Source: Thermoprotei archaeon
GTDB lineage: Archaea; Thermoproteota; Thermoprotei; Thermoproteales; B15-G16
Assembly (NCBI GenBank): GCA_003649205.1
Contig: QMRC01000016.1
Span: forward strand, 1-36,109
Reading direction: 5' to 3'
Length of the DNA stretch: 36,109 nt
Made by a program: the position numbers and the translations under genes. Shown here one piece after another: positions 7,831 to 17,000 of this stretch. A model generated the notes under the pieces. It made no database searches. It saw nothing but the letters and a program-made list of their open reading frames with translations, and was not told the origin of the DNA. Positions within the stretch are counted from its first letter, which is position 1, and the number at the start of each line of letters is the position of its first letter.

Positions 7831-8990
7831 CAAAGAGGAAGAAAGATATGGAGGAACCCTTCACAATCAAGGAGGTAAAGGAAGATGAAATAATCATAGA
7901 GATTAAAGGCTATGGGGAATTCAAAGTACGGTCGGATCTAGAGAGACTATCAGGAATTGGTCCAGTAACGAAGAAGAAATTAATCAATCTAGGGATCTAC
8001 ACTGTAAGGCAGTTAGCACTCTTCAACGATACAGAGTTACTAGAACTTATAACGAGAAGCAATGTATGCATCTCAGAGGAGACAATACTAAAGGCATTAG
8101 ATCAAGCAACATCACAGTATAGTAATATCGTTCTAACAGCAAAAGAACTCAAGAGATATAGAGAGGTAAAGCACCGTATCTACGCTCATGACAAAATTAT
8201 TGACGATGTACTGCAATTTGCAACGGAGAGAACATACTGTTTTACAGGTGAGTACGGTTCAGGAAAAACAGAGCTATGTGTTCACATGGCTGTCTCAAGT
8301 CAGTTCAAGCCAAAGGATGGTAGTCAGAAGCTAGAGTTCACGGATACTAAGGTAATTTACTTAGATACTGAAGGTGCTTTAGGACCGAAGCACCTAGATA
8401 AGATGCAAGCTATAGCTGCTAGATTACTTGAAGTAACAGAGCTACCACAAGGAACATCAAAAGAAGAGATCTTGGATAAGGTGCTAAGCAACATTCTAGT
8501 GATTAAGTGTAGACAAGCATATGCATTCAAACAGAGTCTAAAAAGGTACATACCACCAATAATTGAAGCTGCAAATGTGAAGCTCATTATTGTGGATAGT
8601 ATAATAAGACTCTTCAGAGCACAGTACCCAGGTCGTCGTGAGCTCAGTACTAGACAACAGGAGTTAGGGTACTGTATTGACCTATTGGGTAGGATAGCAG
8701 CCACATATCAGACATGTGTCTTAATGACAAATCAGATCTATACAAGACCAGTCACAGCACCCTACAGTACGGTATCAGAGGGATCACAGAAAGACATGAC
8801 AGGTGGATCACCTGTAAAGCATTATGTGACTGAGCATTGGGTTATTGAAAAACCACACTCAAAGAATGAGGAACTTGAAGGTTATAGATACCTGATAGCA
8901 CTAGATGTACCTGGAGAAAGGAAGGGACTTGCGGTAAAGTTCAGGATAACAGACTCAGGTATTGTAGGTATCAGGGTTGAGAGGAAATGA
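7827..8990 (+). CDS. Divergent RadA/Rad51-family recombinase
   Basis: 387-residue strand-exchange ATPase. An N-terminal helix-hairpin-helix (LSGIGPVTKKKL, 41-52) sits as in archaeal RadA. It is followed by a linker with a TAKEL...REV segment where RadA has its polymerisation motif. Then come Walker A GEYGSGKT (141-148), LDTEG with the catalytic Glu (179-183), Walker B KLIIVD (252-257), the VDS...YPGRRELSTRQQ stretch (256-278) and TNQIYTRP (301-308) leading into loop L2. Differences from chromosomal RadA are the loss of the LLGGG segment, a longer spacer after Walker A, and a different L2. ATG at 7827 overlaps the previous stop and has GGAGGTGA 5 bases ahead. Likely role: recombination-dependent replication or repair of incoming DNA. 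Confidence 0.88.
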   Translation: MTKRKKDMEEPFTIKEVKEDEIIIEIKGYGEFKVRSDLERLSGIGPVTKKKLINLGIYTVRQLALFNDTELLELITRSNVCISEETILKALDQATSQYSNIVLTAKELKRYREVKHRIYAHDKIIDDVLQFATERTYCFTGEYGSGKTELCVHMAVSSQFKPKDGSQKLEFTDTKVIYLDTEGALGPKHLDKMQAIAARLLEVTELPQGTSKEEILDKVLSNILVIKCRQAYAFKQSLKRYIPPIIEAANVKLIIVDSIIRLFRAQYPGRRELSTRQQELGYCIDLLGRIAATYQTCVLMTNQIYTRPVTAPYSTVSEGSQKDMTGGSPVKHYVTEHWVIEKPHSKNEELEGYRYLIALDVPGERKGLAVKFRITDSGIVGIRVERK

Positions 8991-9319
8991 CAAAGGAGCT
9001 GAGAATAACGCTAGCTATAGTAGGACCATCTGCTATCCTACTCATAATAAGGGGGCCATACATAAAGATAAAGGAGCACGAAAAGAAAGTCTTCTACAAA
9101 TTAATGATTGCAGAACTACCAAAGAGAAGTCGAGGACAAGTTAAGGAAATACTCTCAATAGTGCTAAAACCAACAGCTCTTAAAGAACTCAAGGACAAGA
9201 TAGAAGAACTACTTTCGGAAGTAGAAATAGAGCCAGAAGAATTAGCAGTTTATTATGTAAAGCAAGCTTATGAATACCTAAGAAATGCAGTAAGATTACT
9301 TCAGCAAAAAGATATGTAA
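8987..9319 (+). CDS. Small helical protein, third gene of the RadA operon
   Basis: 110 residues, not recognised. A short hydrophobic N-terminal strand pair (IGPYIKI type) is followed by charged helices with many Lys and Glu. There is no membrane helix long enough to count and no Cys motif. It starts with an ATG overlapping the RadA-like stop (ATGA), GAGG close ahead, and ends 7 bases before a convergent gene. The coupling suggests a partner of the recombinase. Confidence 0.55.
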   Translation: MTKELRITLAIVGPSAILLIIRGPYIKIKEHEKKVFYKLMIAELPKRSRGQVKEILSIVLKPTALKELKDKIEELLSEVEIEPEELAVYYVKQAYEYLRNAVRLLQQKDM

Positions 9320-9326
9320 GCATGAT

Positions 9327-9710
9327 CTAGCAAGTACACTTCTCCTCAATAAGTTTGTGGACCAACTTACAATACTCCTCATCACCATCTATGTAGCATT
9401 GGAGAGCAATGAAGAACAGTTTATCCATGAGTTCACACTGAATATCAGGCGGAGCACTTACCTTACTTGAGTGTTTGCAGTCTTCGTAAATATGCTGCAC
9501 ACAAGCAAGAAATGCCTCTAACCTTTCCTCCAATGATTTATACTCTTGAGCAATCTCAATACAAGCCTCAAGATCATGTCTATGCTTTCGATGATTACAG
9601 CCAGGTTTCTGCTTAACAGGTTCATCAATCCATTTGTTAACCTCTTTACAGATCTCCCTTTTGATACCAAGCTCAATACACTTACGAACATGTTCTCGTC
9701 CTATTGGCAT
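9327..9710 (-). CDS. Cysteine-rich helical protein
   Basis: 127 residues with 11 cysteines (11, 21, 38, 50, 70, 78, 92, 105, 114, 125, 127) and a His-rich patch at about 40-45 (HRKHRH). The spacing is not a standard zinc finger. It looks like helical hairpins cross-linked by Cys pairs with a terminal CxC, suggesting metal binding or stabilising disulfides, as is common in hyperthermophilic archaea. No signal peptide is seen. It is convergent with the RadA operon and 44 bases downstream of the SWIM protein gene. The family was not recognised. Confidence 0.6.
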   Translation of the reverse strand: MPIGREHVRKCIELGIKREICKEVNKWIDEPVKQKPGCNHRKHRHDLEACIEIAQEYKSLEERLEAFLACVQHIYEDCKHSSKVSAPPDIQCELMDKLFFIALQCYIDGDEEYCKLVHKLIEEKCTC

Positions 9711-9754
9711 ACCAACTAGCCCCTAGTAAGCATGTCATCTAAGGGAGAAAAACT

Positions 9755-10213
9755 TCAACATGGTAATTGTACTGACTTCCTCACTAATTCACACCATTTA
9801 AAGAACCTATTAGCTATGTCAACATCCTGAATGACACGTCTGTAAATAGCAACAGCACCAATGTGAGTACAAATCCTACGAACATAACCATACAATCTAA
9901 GTTGACACTCACATCTATATCTACGTTCACGAGGGAAATAGAATACGTGATATGTTGGGTAGTGATCACCGAATTCCCTCAAACCTCTAACGATGTAATG
10001 GCCTTCAGAAATCTCATCAACAAAGAAACAACGAACAACAGAACGAACATAAAATGAAAGAGATCGATCAGGAAATACCGTGTAAGCAATTGAATATAGC
10101 TCACGAATAAGCTTACCCAAAGAAGAGTAGGAAACCGGACGGTAAGGATGCCGAATACAGTGCTCAACAAATCTAATGAACTCACGAATAGAGGAAAAAG
10201 GAAGAGAAGACAT
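9755..10213 (-). CDS. SWIM zinc-finger protein
   Basis: 152 residues. A CxCxnCxH SWIM motif is formed by C101-E-C103 and C115-T-H117 with a basic, aromatic insert between. SWIM domains bind zinc and commonly mediate DNA or protein contacts; in archaea small SWIM proteins often occur near recombinase genes and in mobile elements. The N-terminal 60 residues are helical with Arg clusters. It lies 18 bases downstream of the major pilin gene and shares its transcript direction. No ribosome site is evident at the ATG (10213). A link with the RadA operon nearby is possible but unproven. Confidence 0.7.
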   Translation of the reverse strand: MSSLPFSSIREFIRFVEHCIRHPYRPVSYSSLGKLIRELYSIAYTVFPDRSLSFYVRSVVRCFFVDEISEGHYIVRGLREFGDHYPTYHVFYFPRERRYRCECQLRLYGYVRRICTHIGAVAIYRRVIQDVDIANRFFKWCELVRKSVQLPC

Positions 10214-10231
10214 AGGTATTGAGAAGGTAAA

Positions 10232-10666
10232 CTAGCTAACTTCAACATAGCCACTAAAAGCCTTGATAGTTGATTCTGGTGTTGTATTAAAGTGAACAAC
10301 AATCTCCAAGTAGACAGCAGATCCTCTAGTAACGTCAATTCCCAATGTTGTTGTAACATACTTTGATCCACCTGGTGGCACACTTACTGTTACACTTGCA
10401 GCTGATGATCCATCAATGTAGATTTCTACCTCTGAAATACTATACTTTGAGTGATTCTTCAGATTAAACGATATTATGTCTGTACCTCTAGCTCCCCTAT
10501 CAATGATAGATACATCCTCAGCTTTAGCACTAAGACTCATGCTTCTTAACGCAGTTGGCATCCAGCCACCTAACCAACCCCAGATTAAAGCAATGGCAAT
10601 TGCTGTTACTACAGTAGTTAGTACGACTGCTATTACGTATGATACTGCAGCTCTTCTTCTCCTCAC
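10232..10666 (-). CDS. Type IV pilin-like protein (candidate major pilin)
   Basis: 144 residues from the favoured start. A class III signal of four Arg followed by AAVSYVIAVVLTTVVTAIA gives the classic archaeal pilin N-terminus, to be cut by the host prepilin peptidase next to the Arg/Ala run. A hydrophobic assembly helix, then Trp- and Gly-rich WGWLGGW, and a beta-rich Ig-like head follow. GTG at 10666 is preferred over the in-frame GTG at 10675 because GAGGTGA lies 5 bases before it, whereas the earlier GTG overlaps that site. It has its own TATA-box promoter with a 16-bp palindrome, unlike the other pilin-like genes of the block. That suggests separately regulated, higher output, as for a main filament subunit. 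Confidence 0.75.
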   Translation of the reverse strand: MRRRRAAVSYVIAVVLTTVVTAIAIALIWGWLGGWMPTALRSMSLSAKAEDVSIIDRGARGTDIISFNLKNHSKYSISEVEIYIDGSSAASVTVSVPPGGSKYVTTTLGIDVTRGSAVYLEIVVHFNTTPESTIKAFSGYVEVS

Positions 10667-10700
10667 TAAACTCACCTCAATCTGAGATACATATGTCAGA

Positions 10701-10726
10701 TTTATAGGTGTATCTGTATACAGATA
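10701..10726 (-). promoter_or_regulatory. Promoter and palindromic operator of the pilin gene
   Basis: On the minus strand TATAAA (10701-10706) lies about 35 bases before the GTG at 10666, giving a very short leader that still contains GAGGTGA. Directly upstream of the TATA box is the perfect 16-bp palindrome TATCTGTATACAGATA (10711-10726). Its position next to the TATA/BRE element fits an activator or repressor site. Confidence 0.6.
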
Positions 10727-10786
10727 GATATTGCGAGATATCGCGTGATAGAAGGTAAAGGGTAAGAGGTATTGTAGTACCTCAAG

Positions 10787-11152
10787 CTACTGATTTGAGC
10801 TTTCACCCTCTACGAGCCTTGTAATTTCGGTAACTTCGTCACGAAGCTTCTTGATCGATTCAATGCTCTTAATCATCTTCTCAATTACTGATACCTGCTT
10901 CATCAAAGCATCCCGTAATTGCTGCAATTCCTTCTCTTTCTCAAGAATACTATCGAGACGTTCTCTTATGGAATAGAGCTCAGTTCTAATACTATCACTA
11001 ACCCTTTGAGCAAACATCACTAATCTACTTACCTCCCTAACTACTTCATCTAGTGATGTAATTTCTGCTGTAACTTCCTTGAACTCACTTTCACTTGTTG
11101 TCTGTTCCCTCTTCGCATTTTTGAGATATCTCGAGATATCAATTTCAGTCAT
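10787..11152 (-). CDS. Coiled-coil protein
   Basis: 121 residues from the favoured ATG at 11152 (137 if the GTG at 11200 is used, but that extension has no ribosome site, while GGTGA precedes the ATG). It is entirely charged and helical, with clear heptad character from about residue 35 to the end. There is no signal or membrane segment. It lies between pilin-like genes in the same direction, so it may be a cytoplasmic accessory of pilus assembly. The family was not recognised. Confidence 0.6.
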   Translation of the reverse strand: MTEIDISRYLKNAKREQTTSESEFKEVTAEITSLDEVVREVSRLVMFAQRVSDSIRTELYSIRERLDSILEKEKELQQLRDALMKQVSVIEKMIKSIESIKKLRDEVTEITRLVEGESSNQ

Positions 11153-11205
11153 GGTATCACCATGAGATACAATATAGTACCGGGGGAAATAAGTTACCAC
11201 ATTAC

Positions 11206-11586
11206 TTAAGGTAGAACAACAACTCTAGCAACATGTCCCTTAGATAGCTCATTTGAATAAGCAATAATTGCAATTGTGACAGAAGAACCTGGTTTAAGTT
11301 CAATTGAGTGCGGTATAACGACTTTCTTAAGTTCACCACGAGCAATATGAACATCAGCACACCCAATAACTGTATTGTCAACTCTAACCTCGACCTTATC
11401 TATCACTACAGTTCCAGTATTTGAAATAACGACAACAGTTCTTGAGCTATAGACTTTCAGATCAAATACCTCGAAATCAAGTCTTGTGACTAAGGTACGT
11501 GAAAACCAGAGGAAGTAACTTATCGTAATTGAGCAGAGAAGAATAGTAAGAGCAATGAGGAGAACAGTTGAAACAACTTCACGCAT
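11206..11586 (-). CDS. Pilin-like protein with Ig-like head
   Basis: 126 residues starting MREVVSTVLLIALTI. A short basic N-terminus is followed by an uninterrupted hydrophobic helix of about 25 residues and a beta-sandwich-like domain (VVVISNTGTVVIDKVEV pattern). The ATG at 11586 is preferred because GAGGTGA lies 5 bases ahead; the upstream in-frame GTG (11595) sits inside that site. Overlap with the upstream stop indicates translational coupling. The prepilin peptidase motif is weaker than in the 10232-10666 protein, so it may be a minor pilin or a signal-anchored surface protein. Confidence 0.6.
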   Translation of the reverse strand: MREVVSTVLLIALTILLCSITISYFLWFSRTLVTRLDFEVFDLKVYSSRTVVVISNTGTVVIDKVEVRVDNTVIGCADVHIARGELKKVVIPHSIELKPGSSVTIAIIAYSNELSKGHVARVVVLP

Positions 11587-11591
11587 AGACT

Positions 11592-12194
11592 TCACCTCAA
11601 TCTAACTAGGTACTTCTCAATAACTTCAAGAACCATAGTACGTGAGGTAAAGGAATCAACTAATCTACCATCGACATATACCCTGTAGTTCACAGGACTT
11701 GAAAAAGCTCTTGAATACACGAATTTTCTAGCTCTAAAACCATAGATACCAGGTTCAATACGTGGTGGTAACTTCACAATGGTAATAGCGATACTACTAC
11801 CTTTCCTCCTATAGACTATACAAGGTTCAACAATGAGAGGTCCAGGTTTTGATGCTGAGTTGTAGTAAGCATATACACCGTAGCTAGTGCTAATGTAGTC
11901 ACTACCAAGAACTACACCAGATCCAATTAATTCACTAGCAATCACTACAGATCTGTTACATACATGAACAACAATTGGGCTATTACCTACCTTCACAGTA
12001 ATAACAACTTGCTTATCAATAACATTGTAGCTTTTAGTAGCTACGTACTTAGTACCCTCCCTACATGCAGTAACTAATCTCCCCAAGTCCTCAATAATAG
12101 CTTCATGTTTGTGATCACCTATGTAGTGAAGTACAGTAATAGCAATCAAGGTAGTAGCAAGAAGTAATAGAACATACTCAACACATCTCCTCAC
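11592..12194 (-). CDS. Pseudopilin-like anchored exported protein
   Basis: 200 residues. MRRCVEYVLLLLATTLIAITVLH forms a short basic start and a membrane helix. The remaining about 175 residues are extracellular in character, with beta strands, four Cys in the head and VDGRLVDSF-type strands near the end. GTG at 12194 overlaps the upstream stop (GTGA) and has GAGGTGA close before it. It is part of a run of six genes of this design between the adhesin and the major pilin, consistent with minor pilins or tip components. No family was recognised. Confidence 0.55.
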   Translation of the reverse strand: MRRCVEYVLLLLATTLIAITVLHYIGDHKHEAIIEDLGRLVTACREGTKYVATKSYNVIDKQVVITVKVGNSPIVVHVCNRSVVIASELIGSGVVLGSDYISTSYGVYAYYNSASKPGPLIVEPCIVYRRKGSSIAITIVKLPPRIEPGIYGFRARKFVYSRAFSSPVNYRVYVDGRLVDSFTSRTMVLEVIEKYLVRLR

Positions 12195-12526
12195 TTAATC
12201 ACCTCAAGAACAATAGTACCATTTTGAAGTACTCTAATAGCTATGATTGACGCATAGAGCACACAGTCCCTACATGATCTAGATAGTTTGACACTGCAGG
12301 AAGCTCCATTGAATGCTACGTGAAGTACACCATTACTTACATTGATGTAGGTCCTAAATGGAAGTACAATGACAGCATCCTGATTAGTAAGGTCAATCAA
12401 TTGTCTAAGCTTAAGAGCACAGTAACTACAGTATAGTTGGCTAAAATTGGGAATATAGTGAAGTAGAGATAGTGTCATTATGAGGACTATACCCGATAAG
12501 GTGATGAACATAATTGTGTATCTCAT
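12191..12526 (-). CDS. Pseudopilin-like anchored protein
   Basis: 111 residues from ATG 12526, chosen because GAGGTGA lies 5 bases ahead; the in-frame GTG at 12535 overlaps that site. An N-terminal hydrophobic helix (TIMFITLSGIVLIMTLSLL) is followed by a small beta-rich head with two Cys pairs (CSYC, and CRDC near the middle). Coupled to genes on both sides. Probably a minor pilin-like component; the family was not recognised. Confidence 0.5.
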   Translation of the reverse strand: MRYTIMFITLSGIVLIMTLSLLHYIPNFSQLYCSYCALKLRQLIDLTNQDAVIVLPFRTYINVSNGVLHVAFNGASCSVKLSRSCRDCVLYASIIAIRVLQNGTIVLEVIK

Positions 12527-12536
12527 TGTAGTCACC

Positions 12537-13073
12537 TCATGTAAGCACTACACGTATGTGTATACCTTGACACCAGATTTCAAATGATGTGATCAAGCCT
12601 TTGAAAATGAGAATGTACCTATCATGATACCTTATTAGAGCTGGTTTAGGAACTATTGAAAATTCGTCAAATGTGTTAATCTTAGCTTCGACAATGGACA
12701 TATTAGCTACGTAGAGGTAGTTGAGCACCACACAGCTGAGGTAGAGATGAACTTCATAGCGATACTTCATACCATAATCAGGTTCAACAAATCTATACGC
12801 TACAGTAACATTAACAACTCTCTCACTAATTGTATCGTTGATGATGCTGTACTCAACATCGAGATTCAAATAGCTTAAGGTGGTAGGTAGTACATCAATT
12901 AACTTAGAGTCGCTATACTGACAATACTTCACAGCTTCAATAGTAGCTCTAAACAATTCAGCTTCATAGATGTATGTTGGTATTAACTCAACTTTCGTAG
13001 TTGCTGCACAGTACAGAAATAGAATACTCACTGTGACCAGAATTACCACGGGTATAGCTAGAAGAACCTTCAT
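12537..13073 (-). CDS. Anchored exported protein of the pilin-like series
   Basis: 178 residues: an N-terminal hydrophobic helix (about 3-25) and a beta-rich head with Asn-x-Ser/Thr sites (for example NVTVA, NMSIV) and four Cys. ATG at 13073 overlaps the preceding stop (ATGA), and a GGTGG-type site lies ahead. There is no recognisable enzymatic motif. By position and design it belongs with the minor pilin-like proteins. Confidence 0.5.
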   Translation of the reverse strand: MKVLLAIPVVILVTVSILFLYCAATTKVELIPTYIYEAELFRATIEAVKYCQYSDSKLIDVLPTTLSYLNLDVEYSIINDTISERVVNVTVAYRFVEPDYGMKYRYEVHLYLSCVVLNYLYVANMSIVEAKINTFDEFSIVPKPALIRYHDRYILIFKGLITSFEIWCQGIHIRVVLT

Positions 13074-13474
13074 AGACCAACCACCAGCGCAATTTCAATT
13101 TTATGCATTGTACCAGATTCAGGATCAAAGTAGGGGATTGTGATGTAAGCTCTATCGACTATATGATTAATTTCCTGACCAACTGTGTATCTCAATACAT
13201 CATCAATGTATATGAGCATGTGGTACCTGAAACCCAACTTACAAATACTCTTCATGAACTTTTCAAGAACCTCAATATCACCATGGTAAGCTGCTTCAAC
13301 AAACTTAGCATCTGTAACTAATCTAGCTAAGTAACTACCTGCATTAACCACTGGAGTTGTGTAGATATGAGGCTGTATGTGGTGAAGGTATATGAGGAAG
13401 GTAGCTAGGAGTACAGCTACAATTGCTGTAAGAAGTATTAGCTGAATAGTGAATATCTGTCCTCTAATAACCAT
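13070..13474 (-). CDS. Type IV pilin-like protein (minor pilin)
   Basis: 134 residues from ATG 13474. An IRGQIFTIQLILLTAIVAVLLATFLIYL N-terminus fits the archaeal class III prepilin pattern: basic residue, Gly, then Gln/Ile and a long hydrophobic helix. The head is small and beta-rich. The TTG at 13483 is also in frame, but the ATG is coupled to the upstream stop as TGATG, within a GGAGGTGATG context. Likely a minor pilin of the same machine. Confidence 0.6.
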   Translation of the reverse strand: MVIRGQIFTIQLILLTAIVAVLLATFLIYLHHIQPHIYTTPVVNAGSYLARLVTDAKFVEAAYHGDIEVLEKFMKSICKLGFRYHMLIYIDDVLRYTVGQEINHIVDRAYITIPYFDPESGTMHKIEIALVVGL

Positions 13475-14040
13475 CACCTCCAACTTCTGTAAAGTTCACA
13501 TATCATTAGCACAGAATTGACGTATGTGTAGTAGCGGCTAATGAGGTGAAACTTCGTAATTAATTCAGGATCGAGAGGTTTTACTGAGCCATTAATGATC
13601 ATTATCTCTCGTGGTTCTGTCCAGTACCTAGAACCACTGATGTAGATTAGAGGTTTGAGTTCTCTGGAAAATATCCTACCTAAGCGGTCAATAACCACTA
13701 CATGGCTGACAGGTGCACCTGGTAATACCTTGAGACAGCTACAGTCTCTAGACCAGATAATAATCCAATGTGTAGTTTGGGCAGTTAGAGTCTTAGGTCC
13801 AGAAACCTCGTAGAGTACTGTAGTTTCCGTACTTGGATCGAAATCAATTACATAATACAGCCCTGGGTCTTCGATCCTAACTAAATTACCGAATCTAGAT
13901 GCATTAACTTCAGCAAAACGATAGACAACAACATCATACTCGGGAGTGAGGAATTTAGATAACTGAGTCTCAACAAAGAGAATAGCTGAGAAGACTAGTA
14001 AGATAGCGAGAGTAGTTGTTATGATGAATTCAATCTGCAT
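13474..14040 (-). CDS. Pseudopilin-like anchored protein
   Basis: 188 residues beginning MQIEFIITTTLAILLVFSAI: a very short N-terminus, a hydrophobic helix to about residue 24, then a beta-rich head. The acidic residue five places into the helix region (Glu4 in this numbering) resembles the conserved Glu of type IV pilins, but there is no clear peptidase site. It starts at ATG 14040, with AGGTG about 8 bases ahead, 10 bases after the giant adhesin gene. Probably an accessory of the adhesin or pilus. Confidence 0.5.
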   Translation of the reverse strand: MQIEFIITTTLAILLVFSAILFVETQLSKFLTPEYDVVVYRFAEVNASRFGNLVRIEDPGLYYVIDFDPSTETTVLYEVSGPKTLTAQTTHWIIIWSRDCSCLKVLPGAPVSHVVVIDRLGRIFSRELKPLIYISGSRYWTEPREIMIINGSVKPLDPELITKFHLISRYYTYVNSVLMICELYRSWR

Positions 14041-14050
14041 ACTTCAACAC

Positions 14051-17000
14051 CTACTCCCTAACCTCAAGTAGGGTAGCACCATAATCAGACGTGTTCACGA
14101 ATACTACGAAGTCAGCTACAGAACCCCAAGCAATTACGTAGACAGCATACCTTCTTGGTAACTCTAGCTCGCTCTTGTACACAACTACATACCCACTACT
14201 ATCAGTTGCATAAGTGTAGGATCTAGTTTCAGAAGTATCGAGGTCAATTACGAGAATTGTAATGTTACCACGTACAGGTACTAGTACGCTTCCATTGAAT
14301 GTACATAGCTGGAGTACATACCTATCATCGTAAATGCCCTTAACAACAACTGCAAGTTGCTGAATCCTAATGACAGCACCAAAATGTGCACTGGCATTCG
14401 CGTAAGGTCTTAATACAGCATACTCAACTCTATACAGATCATGGTACTTAGACGTCTGAACACAGGTATAAACATTCGATATCAGTATAGTCCTGTTTAC
14501 TTCATCAATGGTTACTCTAATTGGTAGTGAATACTTGAGGTACGTGTATGGTATGTCTCTGTACCAGTGTACGTAGGTATTATCATAACACCACTTGAGC
14601 ATGATCATTAGTCTATACCTAGATGTATCGAGCCACTCCTGATACACATGTGCAATGTATACCTTCGATATCACTATCTGTGTTGTACCATTCTTCACCA
14701 ACTCACCATCAACATACAACCACCAACTAAATGAGACTATGGTCCAGTTCCTATCACCTAACTCAATGTAGTAATCAATGCTGTACTTCTTCCTGAAGTA
14801 CTCTGCTAATGAACTCTCCCTAGCATTTACTAGAAATAGCATATCTTTCTGCTCTGGAACTCTGATACAGTGCTTACTACATCCCTCAATGAATTTGCAT
14901 ATCCTCAACTTTAAGCACTTACAGCACTTAATGTACTTAAGCTCCTTATTACTCGTGACATTACTTAGGACAAGTATCCACTTAGGTACATCCATTACGA
15001 AGGTAACGTTGTGCTTACCTACCGCAGTAATGTTGAAATGTAGCTGAACAACGAAGAAGTCACCAGGCCAAAGAATGTTAGACTCAACTGGATTTACACT
15101 ATTTGTGTACAGTGGATCAAATTGCTTAACAACAACTTCCATTGAATTAATCTCGAACTGAATCTGCACATACACAGCAACAGCCGTTAATTCAGAGCTA
15201 TCAGGAACCTGAATAGTGACCTCAGTAGAGCTATACTCCACACCACCAACAACCCACCTAACAAAGACGTACTTACTTCCCTCAATAATGACCTCACTAG
15301 GTGCAGTTAATGTTACTTTAAATGTTGAGGATTCACCGACTTTCTCTACTTTGAGAGTAAAGGGAGTAACACCACTACCACTCCCTATAGTTGGGTTATC
15401 AGATTGATAATCAATCACTACACTTAGTTCCTTACCTTCACTCGTCATAGCATGTACATTGAGCAGTGAGGTGTGGATAGCCTCCTTGTACACTGCTGTT
15501 ATGCTCTTGACATCACGAAGTGAAGCTATTACTTCAGTCTCGTGTACTGTAGTCTTAGTACCGTTTAGGAACTCAACTACGTAGTGGTCAAGTACGTACA
15601 CTCCATACTCCTTCTGTGCTTGAACGGAAACCTCTGTAACTGGTACGTGAATTCTAAGCACCTCATCCCTAAGTATTGCAGTTACCTCAATGGGTATGTA
15701 CCTCAGGTCTAGGTTTTGGTCTACGAATACGTACCCGTGCTTAACGAGTTCAAGGAGGTACTCCTGAGTACCAACTACCTTAACGACCCAATCCCTCAAT
15801 ATAGCGAAGTTATCAACGTAGAGAGTACCCTTGCAGCAACCCCACCTACCGAAGGATATTACAAACCTACTACCTCCTCCAGAGCTGTACTTCTCGATAT
15901 TGCTTATAGTCCAGATATCGCTCCACCACTCATATGATAGGAATTTACCGTCGCCTCTCCACCACAGAGATACGTAGGTACCGTAGTCTCCTGTATCACA
16001 GTAGCGAAGTGGATGTAGTGTCCCCCAAGTACCACCACCGTAGTACGCTGAAACCCTTAGATCTCTACCGTAGTCCCACGTCCTAAGTGCTGGGGCTACA
16101 CCACCTACCTTCGCATCCCTCCAGCTAAGGTGCCACTTGAGGTCGGAACCATAACTTGGGTTGGTCTGAAGCCTATACCTAATCCACATTAAGACGATTC
16201 CTGTCTTCGGTACTGATATCTTCGGGTAGAGACTGTACCAGTTATCTGAGTCAATAGTGATAGCCAGCACCTTACCTGCGTCACTAAGTGTAACTACCTT
16301 GACTTTACCCACATCTATCCCACTACCTCCCCACCTCTTGGAGAGCTCGCTAGTATCGCTATACTGCTCGAAGTTGTCGAAGAACACGAGCCCAGCAACG
16401 ATTCTCACCACACGGCCTCCCTCAATCGTGTACACATCCCCTCCACACACATCACCTCTGTACTCAGCGAAGACACTTAGCGACATATTCACATCTACTA
16501 CACCGCTACTACCAGTAGTAGTCTCTATGGTTACTACTGGAACGTACGTGATAGGTCTAGGCGTTACATTGAACTGAACACCCTCTATAGGACTACCCTC
16601 TACCGTGATTGCCCTCAGTGTGAAAACCCTTGCTCCGAGAACTACGTCGAGTCTAACTCTCTTCACGTCAATTCCATAGAGCTTTAGGTTCGGTAGCTTG
16701 AAGATGAATGTATCGAACACCTTATTTGAGGAGCGGTAGACCGTACGCGGACCTCCCACCGCTACCTCTGCTCCATGCTCTCTCGTAATCACCTTCTTAC
16801 AGTAGTGAAGATCTAGCTGACCGATTACGTTCCTCAGATAGAGCCAGTTATCACCGATCTCAACTCGGTAGGTTAAGTACATCTCCCTCTTATCAGGGTC
16901 GTAACCTAAATGCACCCTCACTTGAGAACCAGGACTCAATTTAATCCACTTCTTACCTGCGTAGTCCCAGACATAGACCTTAACCTCATCAGAGAAGTAG

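Noticed and set aside
11125..11140. Perfect 16-bp palindrome GATATCTCGAGATATC as an operator
   Set aside because: It lies within the coding sequence of the coiled-coil protein (encoding Asp-Ile-Ser-Arg-Tyr), away from any promoter; kept only as a caution against over-reading the TATCT dyads.
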